Below, one piece after another: positions 17,352 through 27,539 of a stretch of DNA of 64,000 bases; the first letter of the stretch is position 1; every line of letters begins with the position of its first letter. This DNA is from Vreelandella profundi (GTDB taxonomy: Bacteria; Pseudomonadota; Gammaproteobacteria; Pseudomonadales; Halomonadaceae). Position numbers and translations under genes: made by a program. The stretch spans positions 3,579,761 to 3,643,760 of the forward strand of contig NZ_CP077941.1 of the NCBI RefSeq assembly GCF_019722725.1, written 5' to 3'. A model generated the notes under the pieces. The model saw nothing but the letters and a program-made list of their open reading frames with translations, made no database searches and had not been told where the DNA came from.

Positions 17352-18032
17352 ATGCGCATACTATTAGTAGAAGATGACCCCAGCTTGGCATCGGGCATTC
17401 GCTTGGCGTTAAAGCCTGAGCATTTCACGGTGGATCACCTGAAGGATGGTGTCACTGCGCTGGCCGCGTTAAAAGAGGGCGAGCCTTTTGATGCCGTTAT
17501 TCTCGATCTAGGCTTGCCGCGCATGGATGGCATGCAGGTGTTGGAAGCGGTGAGGCGCCAGGGTAATCGTGTGCCTATCCTAGTGCTGACCGCTCGGGAC
17601 GCCGTGGATGATCGCATCAATGGGTTAGATTCTGGCGCCGACGACTATTTAACCAAGCCGTTTGAAGTCGCCGAATTAAAGGCTCGCCTGCGTGCTCTGT
17701 TGAGACGCAGCAATGGCCAGGTTAATAGTGCCTTGGAGTGCCGTGGCATTCATCTTGACCCGCTGACCATGCGGGTCAGCTACCAGGATCAATTGGTGGT
17801 GCTATCGCGCCGCGAGCTAACCTTACTGCAAGAGTTTATGACGCATCCTGGGCGGGTGTTCACCCGCGATACCTTAACGCGCCTTGTCTATGGCTGGGAC
17901 GAGGATGTGGAAAGCAATGCGATTGAAGTACATGTTCACCATCTGCGACGAAAATTTTTTCCTCAGCTTATTCGCACGCTGCGCGGTATTGGTTACGTAA
18001 TGGATAAAACCGGCCAGGATGAACGCCCATGA
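17352..18032 (+). CDS. OmpR-family two-component response regulator
   Basis: This 226-residue regulator has a receiver domain with acidic pocket Glu7-Asp8-Asp9, phosphoacceptor Asp52 (LDLGLP), a Thr80 switch and Lys102 (LTKPF), followed by a winged-helix DNA-binding domain with LSRRELTLLQ and VEVHVHHLRRK-like recognition segments. The closest well-known relatives are QseB, PmrA and TctD. Its stop overlaps the start of the kinase gene (ATGA), so the pair is translated together. The inducing signal cannot be deduced. Confidence 0.92.
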   Translation: MRILLVEDDPSLASGIRLALKPEHFTVDHLKDGVTALAALKEGEPFDAVILDLGLPRMDGMQVLEAVRRQGNRVPILVLTARDAVDDRINGLDSGADDYLTKPFEVAELKARLRALLRRSNGQVNSALECRGIHLDPLTMRVSYQDQLVVLSRRELTLLQEFMTHPGRVFTRDTLTRLVYGWDEDVESNAIEVHVHHLRRKFFPQLIRTLRGIGYVMDKTGQDERP

Positions 18033-19441
18033 CCTCTATCCGACAACGCACACTGGGTCTTGTGCTGCTGGTATTTGGTCTCAGCATGTTGGTGATTGGT
18101 TTTATCAGCTATCGCTATGCGGCTCACGAAGTCGAAGAACTTTATGATGCCAGCCTAGCCCAAAACGCGCGCCTGCTAGACGGATTGCTGCAAACGCCCT
18201 TACCGGAAGAGTATCGCGGCGCGCTGCTTAATAGCTTGGATAACGCTTTGCAGCGTGCCAAGCAGTGGGATAAACGCTTTGCAGGGCAGCGTTATGAGAG
18301 CAAATTAGCCTTTCAGCTATGGGAAGACGACCGCTTATTACTGCGCTCAGCCAATGCGCCTGACGCCAATCTTGCCGACCAGCCTCCTGGTTTCACTAGC
18401 CTGCACATCGATGAGCATGAATGGCGCATTTATGTATTAGAAGTATCGAATTCTACTCAGCGAATAGTGGTCAGCGAACGTGAAGATGTTCGCGGAGAGC
18501 TCATTAGAGCCGTGGCGCTGCGTACACTGATGCCTGACCTAATCGGGCTGCCATTACTGACTGCTTTTTTATGGTGGTCCATCGGCTGGGGGTTAGCCCC
18601 GCTATCGCGTATGGCCGATCAAATTCGCAGCCGCGACCCACACAATTTACAGCCACTAACGCTCAGCCCATTGCCTCATGAGTTAAACACTATTGCTGGA
18701 GCACTCAATCGGCTTTTAAAGCGAATTCGGCTGATGCGCATACGTGAAAAGCGCTTCATCGCCGATGCGGCTCATGAGCTGCGCACACCCTTAGCCGTGC
18801 TCGATTTACACGCGCAGAATGCGCTGACGGCCGATAACATTGAGGACCGTCAAGAAGCATTAAGCCACCTGCGCAGTGGCGTTGCTCGCTCAACGCGCTT
18901 AGTCACGCAGCTACTTACGCTCGCTCGCTTAGAGCCCGAAGAAGAAGCGCTGCCCGATTATCGCCATACGCATCTGCTACGTGAAGTCCGCGAGACCCTT
19001 GCCAAACTGTCTCCATTGGCCACAGAGCGCGGCCAGCAGCTGTTATTAGAAGCGGATGAGCGCGCGGCTTGGCTAATGTTAGAAGAGCCGGGGGCAATTG
19101 AAACCTTGGTACAAAACTTAGTCGGCAACGCCATTCAGCACTCCCCCAACCGCAGTGTGATCAGTATCACGCTGGCAGCAATGGCACAGGGGTTTCAGCT
19201 AATCGTTGATGACCAAGGCCCCGGCATACCGCTAAGCGAACGCAAAAAAGTCATTGAACGTTTTCAGCGTTCTGGCCCCAGTGCGGGTTCAGGGTTAGGT
19301 CTGTCTATTGTGGAACGTTTGGTAACTCGCCATGGCGGTACCTTACAGCTTGAAGATTCTCCCAGCGCAGGGCTGCGCGTGATCATTAATCTGCCGCATC
19401 CTACCGAGGATGAGCTGCTGAAATTGCTCGCGACACAATAA
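18029..19441 (+). CDS. Sensor histidine kinase, partner of the preceding regulator
   Basis: This 470-residue membrane kinase has a first transmembrane helix at about 8-30, a periplasmic sensor region to about 165, a second helix near 168-190, and a HAMP-like linker. The dimerisation box FIADAAHELRTPLA holds phosphoacceptor His249. ATP-binding motifs follow: LVGNAIQHSP (N box), DQGPGIP (G1) and GSGLGLSIVERL (G2). The organisation is QseC/TctE-like. The sensor region has no named domain I recognise, so the stimulus is unknown. Confidence 0.92.
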   Translation: MTSIRQRTLGLVLLVFGLSMLVIGFISYRYAAHEVEELYDASLAQNARLLDGLLQTPLPEEYRGALLNSLDNALQRAKQWDKRFAGQRYESKLAFQLWEDDRLLLRSANAPDANLADQPPGFTSLHIDEHEWRIYVLEVSNSTQRIVVSEREDVRGELIRAVALRTLMPDLIGLPLLTAFLWWSIGWGLAPLSRMADQIRSRDPHNLQPLTLSPLPHELNTIAGALNRLLKRIRLMRIREKRFIADAAHELRTPLAVLDLHAQNALTADNIEDRQEALSHLRSGVARSTRLVTQLLTLARLEPEEEALPDYRHTHLLREVRETLAKLSPLATERGQQLLLEADERAAWLMLEEPGAIETLVQNLVGNAIQHSPNRSVISITLAAMAQGFQLIVDDQGPGIPLSERKKVIERFQRSGPSAGSGLGLSIVERLVTRHGGTLQLEDSPSAGLRVIINLPHPTEDELLKLLATQ

Positions 19442-19547
19442 AATTTATCAATCTCTTAAGGTTGCGGTAAGAATTGCATGTAACTGTGGAACAACACGGT
19501 GAACCCGATATTTACGATTCACCTTTTCTCCACATGGAGCGGCCCTA

Positions 19548-20147
19548 ATGAACCAAGTAGCATATTCACCTAAGCCATTGACCCAATTAAGCACCACACC
19601 AATATTGGCAATGCCTGCACCCAAGCGGCTATTACCCACTAGCCCTGCGATGACCGTGCTGACTGATTTTTCTCAGCTAATGCCTCAGTCCGTCGATGCA
19701 GACACCCCAATAGACGATGCTCATCTAAAAATGCGCCACGGTGGCATACGTCTACTGTTCGTGATGGACAAAAGCGCGCACTGTATTGGCGTTATTACTT
19801 CAAAAGAAGTGATTGGCTCTCGGCGGATTAATCTTGCGATGCAGCAGCGCAATCTCAATCGCGAGGAAGTCACGGCTGAAATGATCATGACACCGTGGCA
19901 AAAACTCAGCGCCATGCCCGTTTCACAGCTGGGCTCATTGACGATTGAAGACTTAGTACTATCGATGGAGAGCTTTACCGATCAGCATCTATTGATTACT
20001 GAGCTCAACGATAACCAAGAACTGAGAATTCGCGGCCTTATCTCGGCAAGCGATATACAGAACGCCGTGGGTAAAGATATTAATCCGGTTCCTATGGCAA
20101 AGAGTTTTGCCGAAATTTGCCAAGTTATCACCGGTCACGATCTGTAA
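19548..20147 (+). CDS. CBS-domain-pair protein
   Basis: This 199-residue soluble protein appears to be made of a pair of CBS domains, with segments MRHGGIRLLFVMD, CIGVITSKEVIG, EMIMTPW and LRIRGLISASDIQ. CBS pairs usually bind adenosine nucleotides and regulate a partner. There is no signal peptide or catalytic domain. It is 106 bases after the kinase gene on the same strand and may be co-transcribed with it. A strong terminator follows. Its function is not known to me. Confidence 0.75.
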   Translation: MNQVAYSPKPLTQLSTTPILAMPAPKRLLPTSPAMTVLTDFSQLMPQSVDADTPIDDAHLKMRHGGIRLLFVMDKSAHCIGVITSKEVIGSRRINLAMQQRNLNREEVTAEMIMTPWQKLSAMPVSQLGSLTIEDLVLSMESFTDQHLLITELNDNQELRIRGLISASDIQNAVGKDINPVPMAKSFAEICQVITGHDL

Positions 20148-20252
20148 ATATTGATCTCTTTTGAGGCGTAACCCATAACGCTTATTTCACTCTTTTACAC
20201 GGGTTGTGCTGGGTTAAGTGCCCTAAGTTACGCTCATAAAGTTACTTTCATA

Positions 20253-20290
20253 AAAATGCCCCTCATTGAGTTATCAATGAGGGGCATTTT
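20253..20290. terminator. Bidirectional terminator between the CBS gene and nhaD
   Basis: AAAATGCCCCTCATTG and its complement form a 16-base stem around AGTTAT, with A and T runs at opposite ends. It can terminate the plus-strand CBS transcript and the minus-strand nhaD transcript. Confidence 0.88.
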
Positions 20291-20340
20291 AGCTTTTCGG
20301 GCCCGTCTAATACGGTTTAAAATCTTAGAGCCTTAATGGT

Positions 20341-21807
20341 TTAGAACATCGAGGCATTAATCCATAGATGCGCCGCAATACTGCCGATATAGCCCAGTAA
20401 AATGGCCGGCATCCAGCGCAAGTGGCCAGCAAAGGTATAAATACCTCGCGCCTGGCCCATAAGCGCCACACCGGCCGCAGAGCCCATAGACAGCAAGCTG
20501 CCCCCGACACCGGCGGTCAGCGTGATCAACAGCCAGTTGCCTTCCGTCATATCCGGGGCCATCGAAAGCACCGCAAACATAACCGGTATGTTATCCACTA
20601 CCGCCGAGATAAGCCCTAATACCACGTTAGCCCATACCGGGTTCCAACTGCCGTAGAGCGTTTCGGAAAGCAGGCTGAGGTAGCCCATAAAGCCAAGACC
20701 ACCTACGCACATAACCACGCCGTAGAAGAACAGCAGCGTATCCCACTCGGAGCGCGCGATACGGCTGAAAATATCGAAGGGAACCACGCTACCGAGCTGT
20801 TCCAGCTTCTTCCAATCGCCCCGTCGAGAATAGCGCTCACGCTTGCGCTCAAGCGAACGCGGCAGGCTGCGTCGCAGGTAATAGCCAAAGAACTGCAAAA
20901 GACCCAGACCAAACATCATGCCCATGGCGGGCGGTAGGTGCAGAACAGAGTGGCACAGCACCGAAATCGCGACGGTAATTAAAAACAGCACGATAATCCG
21001 CCGTGAGCCTCGCTTGAGCCAAACGTTCTCTTTTAGCGCTGCGGGCTGACGATTTACAATAAAGAAATTCATAATGGCGGCAGGTACTAAGAAATTGACC
21101 AGCGCAGGAACCAACAGCACGAAAAAGCCGCCGAACGGTACTTGACCTGCCTGCCACACCATCAGCGTAGTGATATCGCCAAACGGACTAAAGGCACCGC
21201 CGGCATTGGAAGCTACCACTACGTTCACACAGCAAAGGCTGATAAATTTATTATCACCCTCGGCTACTTTCAGTACCACTGCGCACATCAACATCGCCGT
21301 GGTCATATTGTTGGCAATGGCTGAAATACCAAACGCCATTACCCCGGTGATCCAGAATAAGCTGCGATAGCTGAAACCTTTGCGCACTAGCCAAGAACGC
21401 AGCGCATCAAAAATACGTCGCTCTTCCATGGCATTGATATAGGTCATCGCGACTAGCAAAAACAAAAGCAGCTCGGTGTATTCAAGCAGCGTTTCACGGA
21501 AGGCCGTTTCCGCTTCTTCCGGCATACCCGCTTGAACATAGACCCAGGCGACTATCGCCCAAATAAGGCCAGCAGCGACCAGCACAGGCTTAGACTTGCG
21601 CATATGCAGTAGCTCTTCACTCATCACCAACGCATAAGCGAGCACGAAGATCAGGACAGAAGAGATACCGGCAATCGAAGCCGTAAGATTAAGCGATCCG
21701 GCGGCAGCATAAGAAAGAGAAGGAAAGAGCAGAAGAGTGCAGGCGAGCAACAGCCAAGCGCCTCGGCTAGCATAAAGCCGAGTTGCGAGGACGTTTGGTG
21801 ATTTCAT
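20341..21807 (-). CDS. nhaD: Sodium/proton antiporter NhaD
   Basis: This 488-residue inner-membrane antiporter of the ion transporter superfamily exports Na+ in exchange for H+ and suits a halophile. It has a leading hydrophobic segment, about 12 further membrane helices, and the ANNMTTAMLMC and SNAGGAFSPFGDITTLMVW segments characteristic of NhaD. VVDNIPVMFAV near the C-terminal end also matches the family. It stands alone, with a bidirectional terminator downstream and about 150 bases to glmS upstream. Salt or pH control is plausible but no site is evident. Confidence 0.93.
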   Translation of the reverse strand: MKSPNVLATRLYASRGAWLLLACTLLLFPSLSYAAAGSLNLTASIAGISSVLIFVLAYALVMSEELLHMRKSKPVLVAAGLIWAIVAWVYVQAGMPEEAETAFRETLLEYTELLLFLLVAMTYINAMEERRIFDALRSWLVRKGFSYRSLFWITGVMAFGISAIANNMTTAMLMCAVVLKVAEGDNKFISLCCVNVVVASNAGGAFSPFGDITTLMVWQAGQVPFGGFFVLLVPALVNFLVPAAIMNFFIVNRQPAALKENVWLKRGSRRIIVLFLITVAISVLCHSVLHLPPAMGMMFGLGLLQFFGYYLRRSLPRSLERKRERYSRRGDWKKLEQLGSVVPFDIFSRIARSEWDTLLFFYGVVMCVGGLGFMGYLSLLSETLYGSWNPVWANVVLGLISAVVDNIPVMFAVLSMAPDMTEGNWLLITLTAGVGGSLLSMGSAAGVALMGQARGIYTFAGHLRWMPAILLGYIGSIAAHLWINASMF

Positions 21808-21965
21808 GGCGATGTGATCCCAGCAGAGAGGAGAAAGACCGCCACGATAATAAGCACACTAACGACATGCTGCAACGCAACGGCTGCGCACAACATGCGA
21901 CATATTGCCGCATGCTGTAAAGCGTTTTTTATTCATTCACAAACACACGGCGTTAGCCGCAATTG

Positions 21966-23807
21966 TTATTCCACCGTGACGCTTTTTGCCAAGTTGCGCG
22001 GCTGGTCAACGTCGGTACCTTTAAGAACAGCCACGTGATAGCTCAATAGCTGTAGCGGCAGGGTATACAGTAGCGGCGCCAGCGCTTCGTGCACCTGTGG
22101 CAAGGTCAATACGCGAATATCTTCCTGGGCATCGATACCCACGCCCTCATCGGCAAATACAAATAGCTGACCACCGCGGGCACGGACTTCCTGAAGGTTG
22201 GATTTCAGCTTTTCAAGCAGGTCATCGTTTGGCGCTACCGAAATAACCGGCATTTCGCTATCCACCAGCGCCAACGGGCCGTGTTTCAGCTCACCCGCGG
22301 GATAGGCTTCAGCGTGAATATAGGAAATTTCTTTGAGCTTCAGCGCGCCTTCCAAGGCGATTGGGTAATGCGCGCCGCGCCCCAAGAACAGCGCATGCTG
22401 TTTTTCAGCAAACGCCTGGGAAAGCGTTTCAATTTTGCTGTCCAATCCCAGTACTTGCTGACACACCTCAGGCAAGGCTTTCAACGCGGCGATAATATCC
22501 GGGTATTCAGCCTGCCCCTTGGCTTTACTTACTGACAGCGTTAACAGCATTAATCCGATTAGCTGGGTGGTAAAGGCCTTGGTGGAAGCAACGCCAATTT
22601 CAGGGCCTGCGCGAGTCATCAAGGTAAGGTCAGACTCTCGCACCAGCGAGCTTCCCGGTACGTTGCAAATGGCCAACGTGCCAACATAGCCAAGCGTTTT
22701 AGCAAAGCGCAAGGCGGCGAGCGTATCGGCGGTTTCACCCGACTGGGAAAGCGTCACAAACAGCGTATTGTCAGGTACTACGGGGTGACGGTAGCGATAC
22801 TCAGAGGCAACTTCTACCTGAACCGGCACACCGGCGTAGCGTTCAAGCCAATAACGCGCTACTAAGCCTGCGTGATAGCTCGTACCGCAGGCAATGATAT
22901 GTACTTGGCGCGTCTGTTTAAAAAGCGCCTGCGCATCGGGGCCAAAACTCTCCACTAACACGCTCTGGTCGCTCAGCCGCCCTTCTAGTGCCGCCTCGAT
23001 AACCTTTGGCTGCTCAAAAATTTCTTTCAGCATGTAGTGACGATATTCGCCTTTGCTGGCAGCGCCATCGCCGTGCTCGAAGGTATGAATCGGGCGCTCA
23101 ACGTCATTACCATGACGATCAACAATGCGAATGCTGCCCTGCGAGCGCAGCTCAACCAAATCACCCTCTTCAAGGTAGATAAAGCGGTCCGTGACCGGTA
23201 ATAGCGCTAGCGGGTCAGAGGCTAAGAAAGCCTCATCAATGCCTACACCAATGACCAGCGGACTGCCCTGGCGAGCGCCAACAACCACGCCAGGTTCTGC
23301 CGCACACATAACGCCGAGTGCGTAGGCGCCGCCTAGTCCGTTAACAATCTGCTGCGTGGCGTCAAACAGCGATAGCCCATCGACCAACTTTTCAGAAAGT
23401 AAGTGAGCGATCACTTCGGTATCAGTTTCTGAGCTGAACGTATAGCCACTGCGCTGCAGATTATCTTTTATATGTTCATAGTTTTCAATAATACCGTTGT
23501 GCACTACCGCAACCTGGTTTTCATGCACCAGGGAGTCGCTATGATGCGGATGCGCATTGGCTTCAGAGGGTTTTCCATGGGTTGCCCAGCGAGTATGCGC
23601 GATACCTGAAAAGCCCGGCAGTGCGGCGGTATCCAAGCGCGCGGCAAGAGCCGCTACTTTTCCGAGTGCTCTGTGGCGAGTCAACGCGCCATCATTAAAC
23701 ACCGTCATACCGGCCGAATCGTAGCCGCGATACTCCAGGCGTTTTAGCCCTTCTAATAAAATTTCTTGAACGTTGCGCTGGGCAACGGCGGCAACAATGC
23801 CACACAT
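21966..23807 (-). CDS. glmS: Glutamine-fructose-6-phosphate aminotransferase
   Basis: The enzyme makes glucosamine-6-phosphate for peptidoglycan and lipopolysaccharide. It has 613 residues. I chose ATG 23807 instead of the in-frame TTG at 23813 because it gives MCGIV, leaving the catalytic cysteine at the mature N-terminus, and CAGGAG is well placed. The glutaminase domain contains HTRWATHGKPS and HNGIIENY; the two SIS domains contain GTSYHAG, SQSGETADT and HAEAYPAGELKHGP. It lies downstream of glmU on the same strand, separated by 137 bases. Confidence 0.97.
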   Translation of the reverse strand: MCGIVAAVAQRNVQEILLEGLKRLEYRGYDSAGMTVFNDGALTRHRALGKVAALAARLDTAALPGFSGIAHTRWATHGKPSEANAHPHHSDSLVHENQVAVVHNGIIENYEHIKDNLQRSGYTFSSETDTEVIAHLLSEKLVDGLSLFDATQQIVNGLGGAYALGVMCAAEPGVVVGARQGSPLVIGVGIDEAFLASDPLALLPVTDRFIYLEEGDLVELRSQGSIRIVDRHGNDVERPIHTFEHGDGAASKGEYRHYMLKEIFEQPKVIEAALEGRLSDQSVLVESFGPDAQALFKQTRQVHIIACGTSYHAGLVARYWLERYAGVPVQVEVASEYRYRHPVVPDNTLFVTLSQSGETADTLAALRFAKTLGYVGTLAICNVPGSSLVRESDLTLMTRAGPEIGVASTKAFTTQLIGLMLLTLSVSKAKGQAEYPDIIAALKALPEVCQQVLGLDSKIETLSQAFAEKQHALFLGRGAHYPIALEGALKLKEISYIHAEAYPAGELKHGPLALVDSEMPVISVAPNDDLLEKLKSNLQEVRARGGQLFVFADEGVGIDAQEDIRVLTLPQVHEALAPLLYTLPLQLLSYHVAVLKGTDVDQPRNLAKSVTVE

Positions 23808-23944
23808 AATCAATCTCCTGAGCTATTCACCCATGCTAATTAATCGACAAGCAAAACGGTAAATCAGCGGTATTGGAATATAAATCCGGCCTTTTAATGA
23901 TTGTTGGCACTGTTTTCTAAAACGTTAACGTTATGAGTTAAGCT

Positions 23945-25321
23945 TTATAAACTGGGCTTTATAACCTTGCTGGGCCGTTGCCATTCATTCTTTTCTACCT
24001 GACGGCTCCGCGTTACCGCCAGCGCGTACTCGGTGACGTCTTTTGCAATAGTTGACCCTGCCCCTATGGTTGCTCCTTTGCCTATCGTGACCGGCGCCAC
24101 CAGAGAGCTGTTAGAACCAATAAAAGCGTTATCACCAATGTCTGTGTGATGTTTGTTAGCACCGTCGTAGTTACAGGTAATCGTACCGGCTCCCACATTC
24201 ACATCGCGCCCTAAACGCGCATCGCCTACGTAGCTTAAGTGATTAATCTTACTGCCTTCACCCACATCGGCATTTTTGGTTTCAACAAAATTGCCTACTT
24301 TGGCTTTCGCTGACAGCCGCGTGCCGGGGCGTAGGCGTGCGAACGGGCCTATCTGATTAAGGCCTGCCGCCACGGTGCCTTCTATAACGCTGTGAGTATC
24401 GACAACGCTTTCTGCACCAATGGTGCTGTTTTTGATCACGCAGTAAGGGCCAATACGCACGCCTTCACCTAACTCTACGTCACCTTCAAACACGCAGCCC
24501 ACATCGATAAACACATCGTGTCCGCAGGTCAAACTCCCGCGTATATCTAGACGTGAGGGGTCAGCAAGCGCTACGCCTTGGGCCATTAATTGATCAGCCA
24601 CCTGGTGTTGGTAGGCGCGCTCCAAGCGCGCCATTTGCGCCCGATTGTTGACGCCTTCAACTTCCACAGCGGTGGCAGGTTGGGCAGTACACACCTTAAT
24701 CCCTTCATCCGCCGCCATCGCAATCACGTCGGTAAGATAGTACTCACCCTGCGCGTTTTCCGCAGAAAGCTGCGGCAACCAGCGCTTTAGCTGAGCGCTC
24801 GTCATCGCCATGATGCCGGTATTGCATTCGTTAATCGCGAGCTGAGCGCTGTTGGCATCTTTTTGCTCAACAATCGCCACTGCGTCGCCTGCGGCGTTAC
24901 GCACAATTCGCCCGTAGCCGCTAGGGTCATCCAGCGTCACCGTCAGCAGCCCCATGTGCTGTTCATCCACGTGGGCTAACAGCTCGCTCAATGATTCACG
25001 CTGCAACAGCGGCACGTCACCATAAAGAATTAATACGTTGCCGTTACCTAGCTGCTCAAGCGCTTGAGCGACAGCGTGACCTGTGCCCTTCTGCTCGGCC
25101 TGAACCGCAAAGTGCACGGGGCTTTCTGCCAGCGCTTCGCGCAGTTTGTCGGCGCCATGGCCAATGACCACATGAGTACGGTCTGGATTCAACGCAAAGG
25201 CTGAATCCAGCACGTGCTGCACCATTGGCTTACCGGCCAACGTATGCAGCACTTTAGGGGTATGTGACCGCATGCGCGTGCCTTTACCCGCTGCGAGAAT
25301 GACAATATCCAGTTCTTGCAT
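23945..25321 (-). CDS. glmU: Bifunctional GlmU: GlcN-1-P acetyltransferase / GlcNAc-1-P uridylyltransferase
   Basis: This 458-residue enzyme makes UDP-GlcNAc. The N-terminal uridylyltransferase begins ILAAGKGTRMRS, with YGDVPLL and ITECNTGIM-like segments; the C-terminal left-handed beta-helix shows hexapeptide repeats and the acetyltransferase segment TITCNYDGANKHHT. ATG 25321 is preferred over GTG 25330 because AGGTGA stands six bases before it. The start follows the apbE stop by one base, so the genes are coupled. It is next to glmS, its pathway partner. Confidence 0.97.
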   Translation of the reverse strand: MQELDIVILAAGKGTRMRSHTPKVLHTLAGKPMVQHVLDSAFALNPDRTHVVIGHGADKLREALAESPVHFAVQAEQKGTGHAVAQALEQLGNGNVLILYGDVPLLQRESLSELLAHVDEQHMGLLTVTLDDPSGYGRIVRNAAGDAVAIVEQKDANSAQLAINECNTGIMAMTSAQLKRWLPQLSAENAQGEYYLTDVIAMAADEGIKVCTAQPATAVEVEGVNNRAQMARLERAYQHQVADQLMAQGVALADPSRLDIRGSLTCGHDVFIDVGCVFEGDVELGEGVRIGPYCVIKNSTIGAESVVDTHSVIEGTVAAGLNQIGPFARLRPGTRLSAKAKVGNFVETKNADVGEGSKINHLSYVGDARLGRDVNVGAGTITCNYDGANKHHTDIGDNAFIGSNSSLVAPVTIGKGATIGAGSTIAKDVTEYALAVTRSRQVEKNEWQRPSKVIKPSL

Positions 25322-25322
25322 G

Positions 25323-26480
25323 TTATTCACCTGCTACGGGGGGAACGGTGGTGGTTGCCGGGGCCGGTAACTGCTCAATGCCCAGCTCACCTATCAATGT
25401 TTCGCCAAAATAGTTAACAAATTCAGGGCTGGCGACGCTGCGCCATGCATCACCATCATGAATAAGCATTAAAATTTTAAGATTGTTGTCGAGCGCCATC
25501 TGCATTGCGTCTTCTTCCCCCACCACTAACAGCGCGGTCGCCCAGGCATCCGCCCAAGCGTTGGAAGGGTGAAAAACAGACACAGAAGCGAGCTGGTGAG
25601 TCACCGGGCGCCCTGTGCGTGGATCAATGGTGTGGGAAAAACGCTCACCGTCAACGTCAAAATAGTTGCGATAATCGCCTGACGTCGCCACGGACATGCT
25701 TTCTAACGGAAGAATATGCTGAGCCCGCTGCTCACCATCTTCAGGCACTTCAATGCCAATGCGCCACGGCGTTTGCTCGTTTTCATCACGCAGGCCGCGG
25801 GCAATCAGATCCCCGCCTAAGTTCACCAAATAATGATTGATATTCTGCTGGTCTAGATAGGCGGCCACTCGATCGGTCGCATGGCCTTTGGCAACGCCGG
25901 AAAGGTCGACAAACACATCGCGGGTGCGGCGCGCCTGCATATTTTGGGTATCCGTCTCGATGGCATCAAAGCCCACCTGGGCGAGCTGTTCGGCTAATGC
26001 TTCATCGGAAGGGATTTGCTCAGGTCGTGCGCCAGGGCCAAAGCTCCATAAGTTCACCAGGTCACCCACGGTAATATCAAACGCCCCCTGGCTTGCTTCG
26101 GCCACCGATTGACTAATGGCCAACACTTCAATCAGCTCATTAGAGAGCGGCTGCCATTCGTCCAACGGCGCCTCGTTGAAGGCAATAAGCTCTGAATCAT
26201 CTCGATAGGTCGACATCGCATGATCAACGCTTTCTAGCTCTGCCAAAAACCCTTCTTCTAACTCACGCGACTGGCCTTGCGTGAGAGGATCCATAATGGT
26301 CACCTGATAAAAGGTGCCAAAAATGTTTCCCTCATAGCGTACGGGCGGCTCCAGTGGCCGGTCATTTTCTGAACAGCCTGACAATACCAACAGGGCACTC
26401 ATCAATGCGCCTAACACTATCAGCCCGCGTCCCCAACTGATCGTGCGTTCAACACACTTTTTCTCATCAGACCTTTTCAT
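25323..26480 (-). CDS. apbE: FAD:protein FMN transferase, lipoprotein
   Basis: ApbE attaches FMN covalently to threonines in proteins such as Na+-NQR and Rnf subunits in the periplasm. The 385-residue product has a lipoprotein signal ending LLVLSGC and then the family core: GTFYQVTI, AMSTYRDDSE, FDITVGDLVNLW, VDLSGVAKGHATD and LVNLGGD. The SHTIDPRTGRPV segment binds the flavin. It is the gene upstream of glmU and runs into it. A marine or halophilic host with a Na+-pumping NQR would need this activity, but NQR genes are not in the window. Confidence 0.93.
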   Translation of the reverse strand: MKRSDEKKCVERTISWGRGLIVLGALMSALLVLSGCSENDRPLEPPVRYEGNIFGTFYQVTIMDPLTQGQSRELEEGFLAELESVDHAMSTYRDDSELIAFNEAPLDEWQPLSNELIEVLAISQSVAEASQGAFDITVGDLVNLWSFGPGARPEQIPSDEALAEQLAQVGFDAIETDTQNMQARRTRDVFVDLSGVAKGHATDRVAAYLDQQNINHYLVNLGGDLIARGLRDENEQTPWRIGIEVPEDGEQRAQHILPLESMSVATSGDYRNYFDVDGERFSHTIDPRTGRPVTHQLASVSVFHPSNAWADAWATALLVVGEEDAMQMALDNNLKILMLIHDGDAWRSVASPEFVNYFGETLIGELGIEQLPAPATTTVPPVAGE

Positions 26481-26521
26481 CGTTGCTTTGTCCTAGCTAT
26501 AAAGCCTTAAAAGAGACGTTC

Positions 26522-27322
26522 TTAAAAATGAAAGAACCACAGCAGCCAAGCGCCGAACAGTACCCGATAAACCACAAACGGCTGCATCCCTAATTTTTTA
26601 ATAACGACTAAGAAATAATGAATACACAAATAGGCGCTTAGCCCTGATATCAGAGTGCCCGCCAGCATCGCTACCCAATCAATGGACTGCGGTGATTTAA
26701 ATAGCCCAACGGCTTCTAAACCGCCGGCCAGCACAATCACGGGGATCGATAGTAAAAAAGAAAAGCGCGCGGCTCCTTCGCGGCTCATTCCCACCATCAG
26801 CGCTGCCGTAATAGTAATGCCCGAGCGCGAGGTGCCCGGAATTAACGCCAGCGCCTGGGCGCCACCGATAATCAATACATCCTTTAAGCGCAGCTGATAC
26901 TCGCTTCGTGTTCCGCGCTTACGCCAGTCGGCATAACCCAACAATAGACCGAAACTAATTAAACTGATGCCAATGATTAACGTAGAGCGCATATAGCCAG
27001 AAATAGCATCGTGCAGCAGTAAACCCACTAATCCCACGGGGATCGTTGCTATTGTTACCCAGAAGGCAAGCCGCGCGTCCTCATTGATGCCTTTACCGCG
27101 GAGGGCCGCCAGGCTGCTGGTGATCATTTGCCCTATTTCCTGGCGGAAATAAATAATGACCGCGGAGAGGCTACCTAAGTGCAGCGCAACATCGAAGGCT
27201 AGGCCTTGGTCTTGCCATTCGGTCAGCACAGGCACCAAAATCAGGTGAGCAGAGCTTGAAACGGGTAAAAATTCGGAAATTCCTTGCACAACCGCTAACA
27301 CCAACACCTGGAGCCAATCCAT
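26522..27322 (-). CDS. uppP: Undecaprenyl-diphosphate phosphatase
   Basis: This integral membrane enzyme recycles the lipid carrier of cell-wall synthesis. It has 266 residues and about eight helices. The catalytic segments are VVQGISEFLPVSSSAH near the N-terminus and PGTSRSGITITAALM near residue 170. The open frame extends to 27433, but ATG 27322 gives the standard MDWLQVL start and follows AGGA at a good distance. It is followed by apbE after 41 bases. Confidence 0.95.
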   Translation of the reverse strand: MDWLQVLVLAVVQGISEFLPVSSSAHLILVPVLTEWQDQGLAFDVALHLGSLSAVIIYFRQEIGQMITSSLAALRGKGINEDARLAFWVTIATIPVGLVGLLLHDAISGYMRSTLIIGISLISFGLLLGYADWRKRGTRSEYQLRLKDVLIIGGAQALALIPGTSRSGITITAALMVGMSREGAARFSFLLSIPVIVLAGGLEAVGLFKSPQSIDWVAMLAGTLISGLSAYLCIHYFLVVIKKLGMQPFVVYRVLFGAWLLWFFHF

Positions 27323-27539
27323 AAATAATCCTGTGTCTACATCAATTTGATGGGTTGCAATGTCGCATAAGGATACACATACGCTAATTCTTTGTCCGCC
27401 ATTGCCTTTGCTGATATTCATTAGCTCAGACACTCAATAACGCTGCTTCATGGCTTGGAAGCAGTGGATGCTATAGAGGATCATGAGGAGTACGCTACAA
27501 TAGTCGCCAATTGAAAGCCTGCGTCCTTGCAAGGTACCC

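Noticed and set aside
21808..21965. Possible small RNA or riboswitch between nhaD and glmS
   Set aside because: There are short partial repeats and a T run but no stable conserved structure that I can support.
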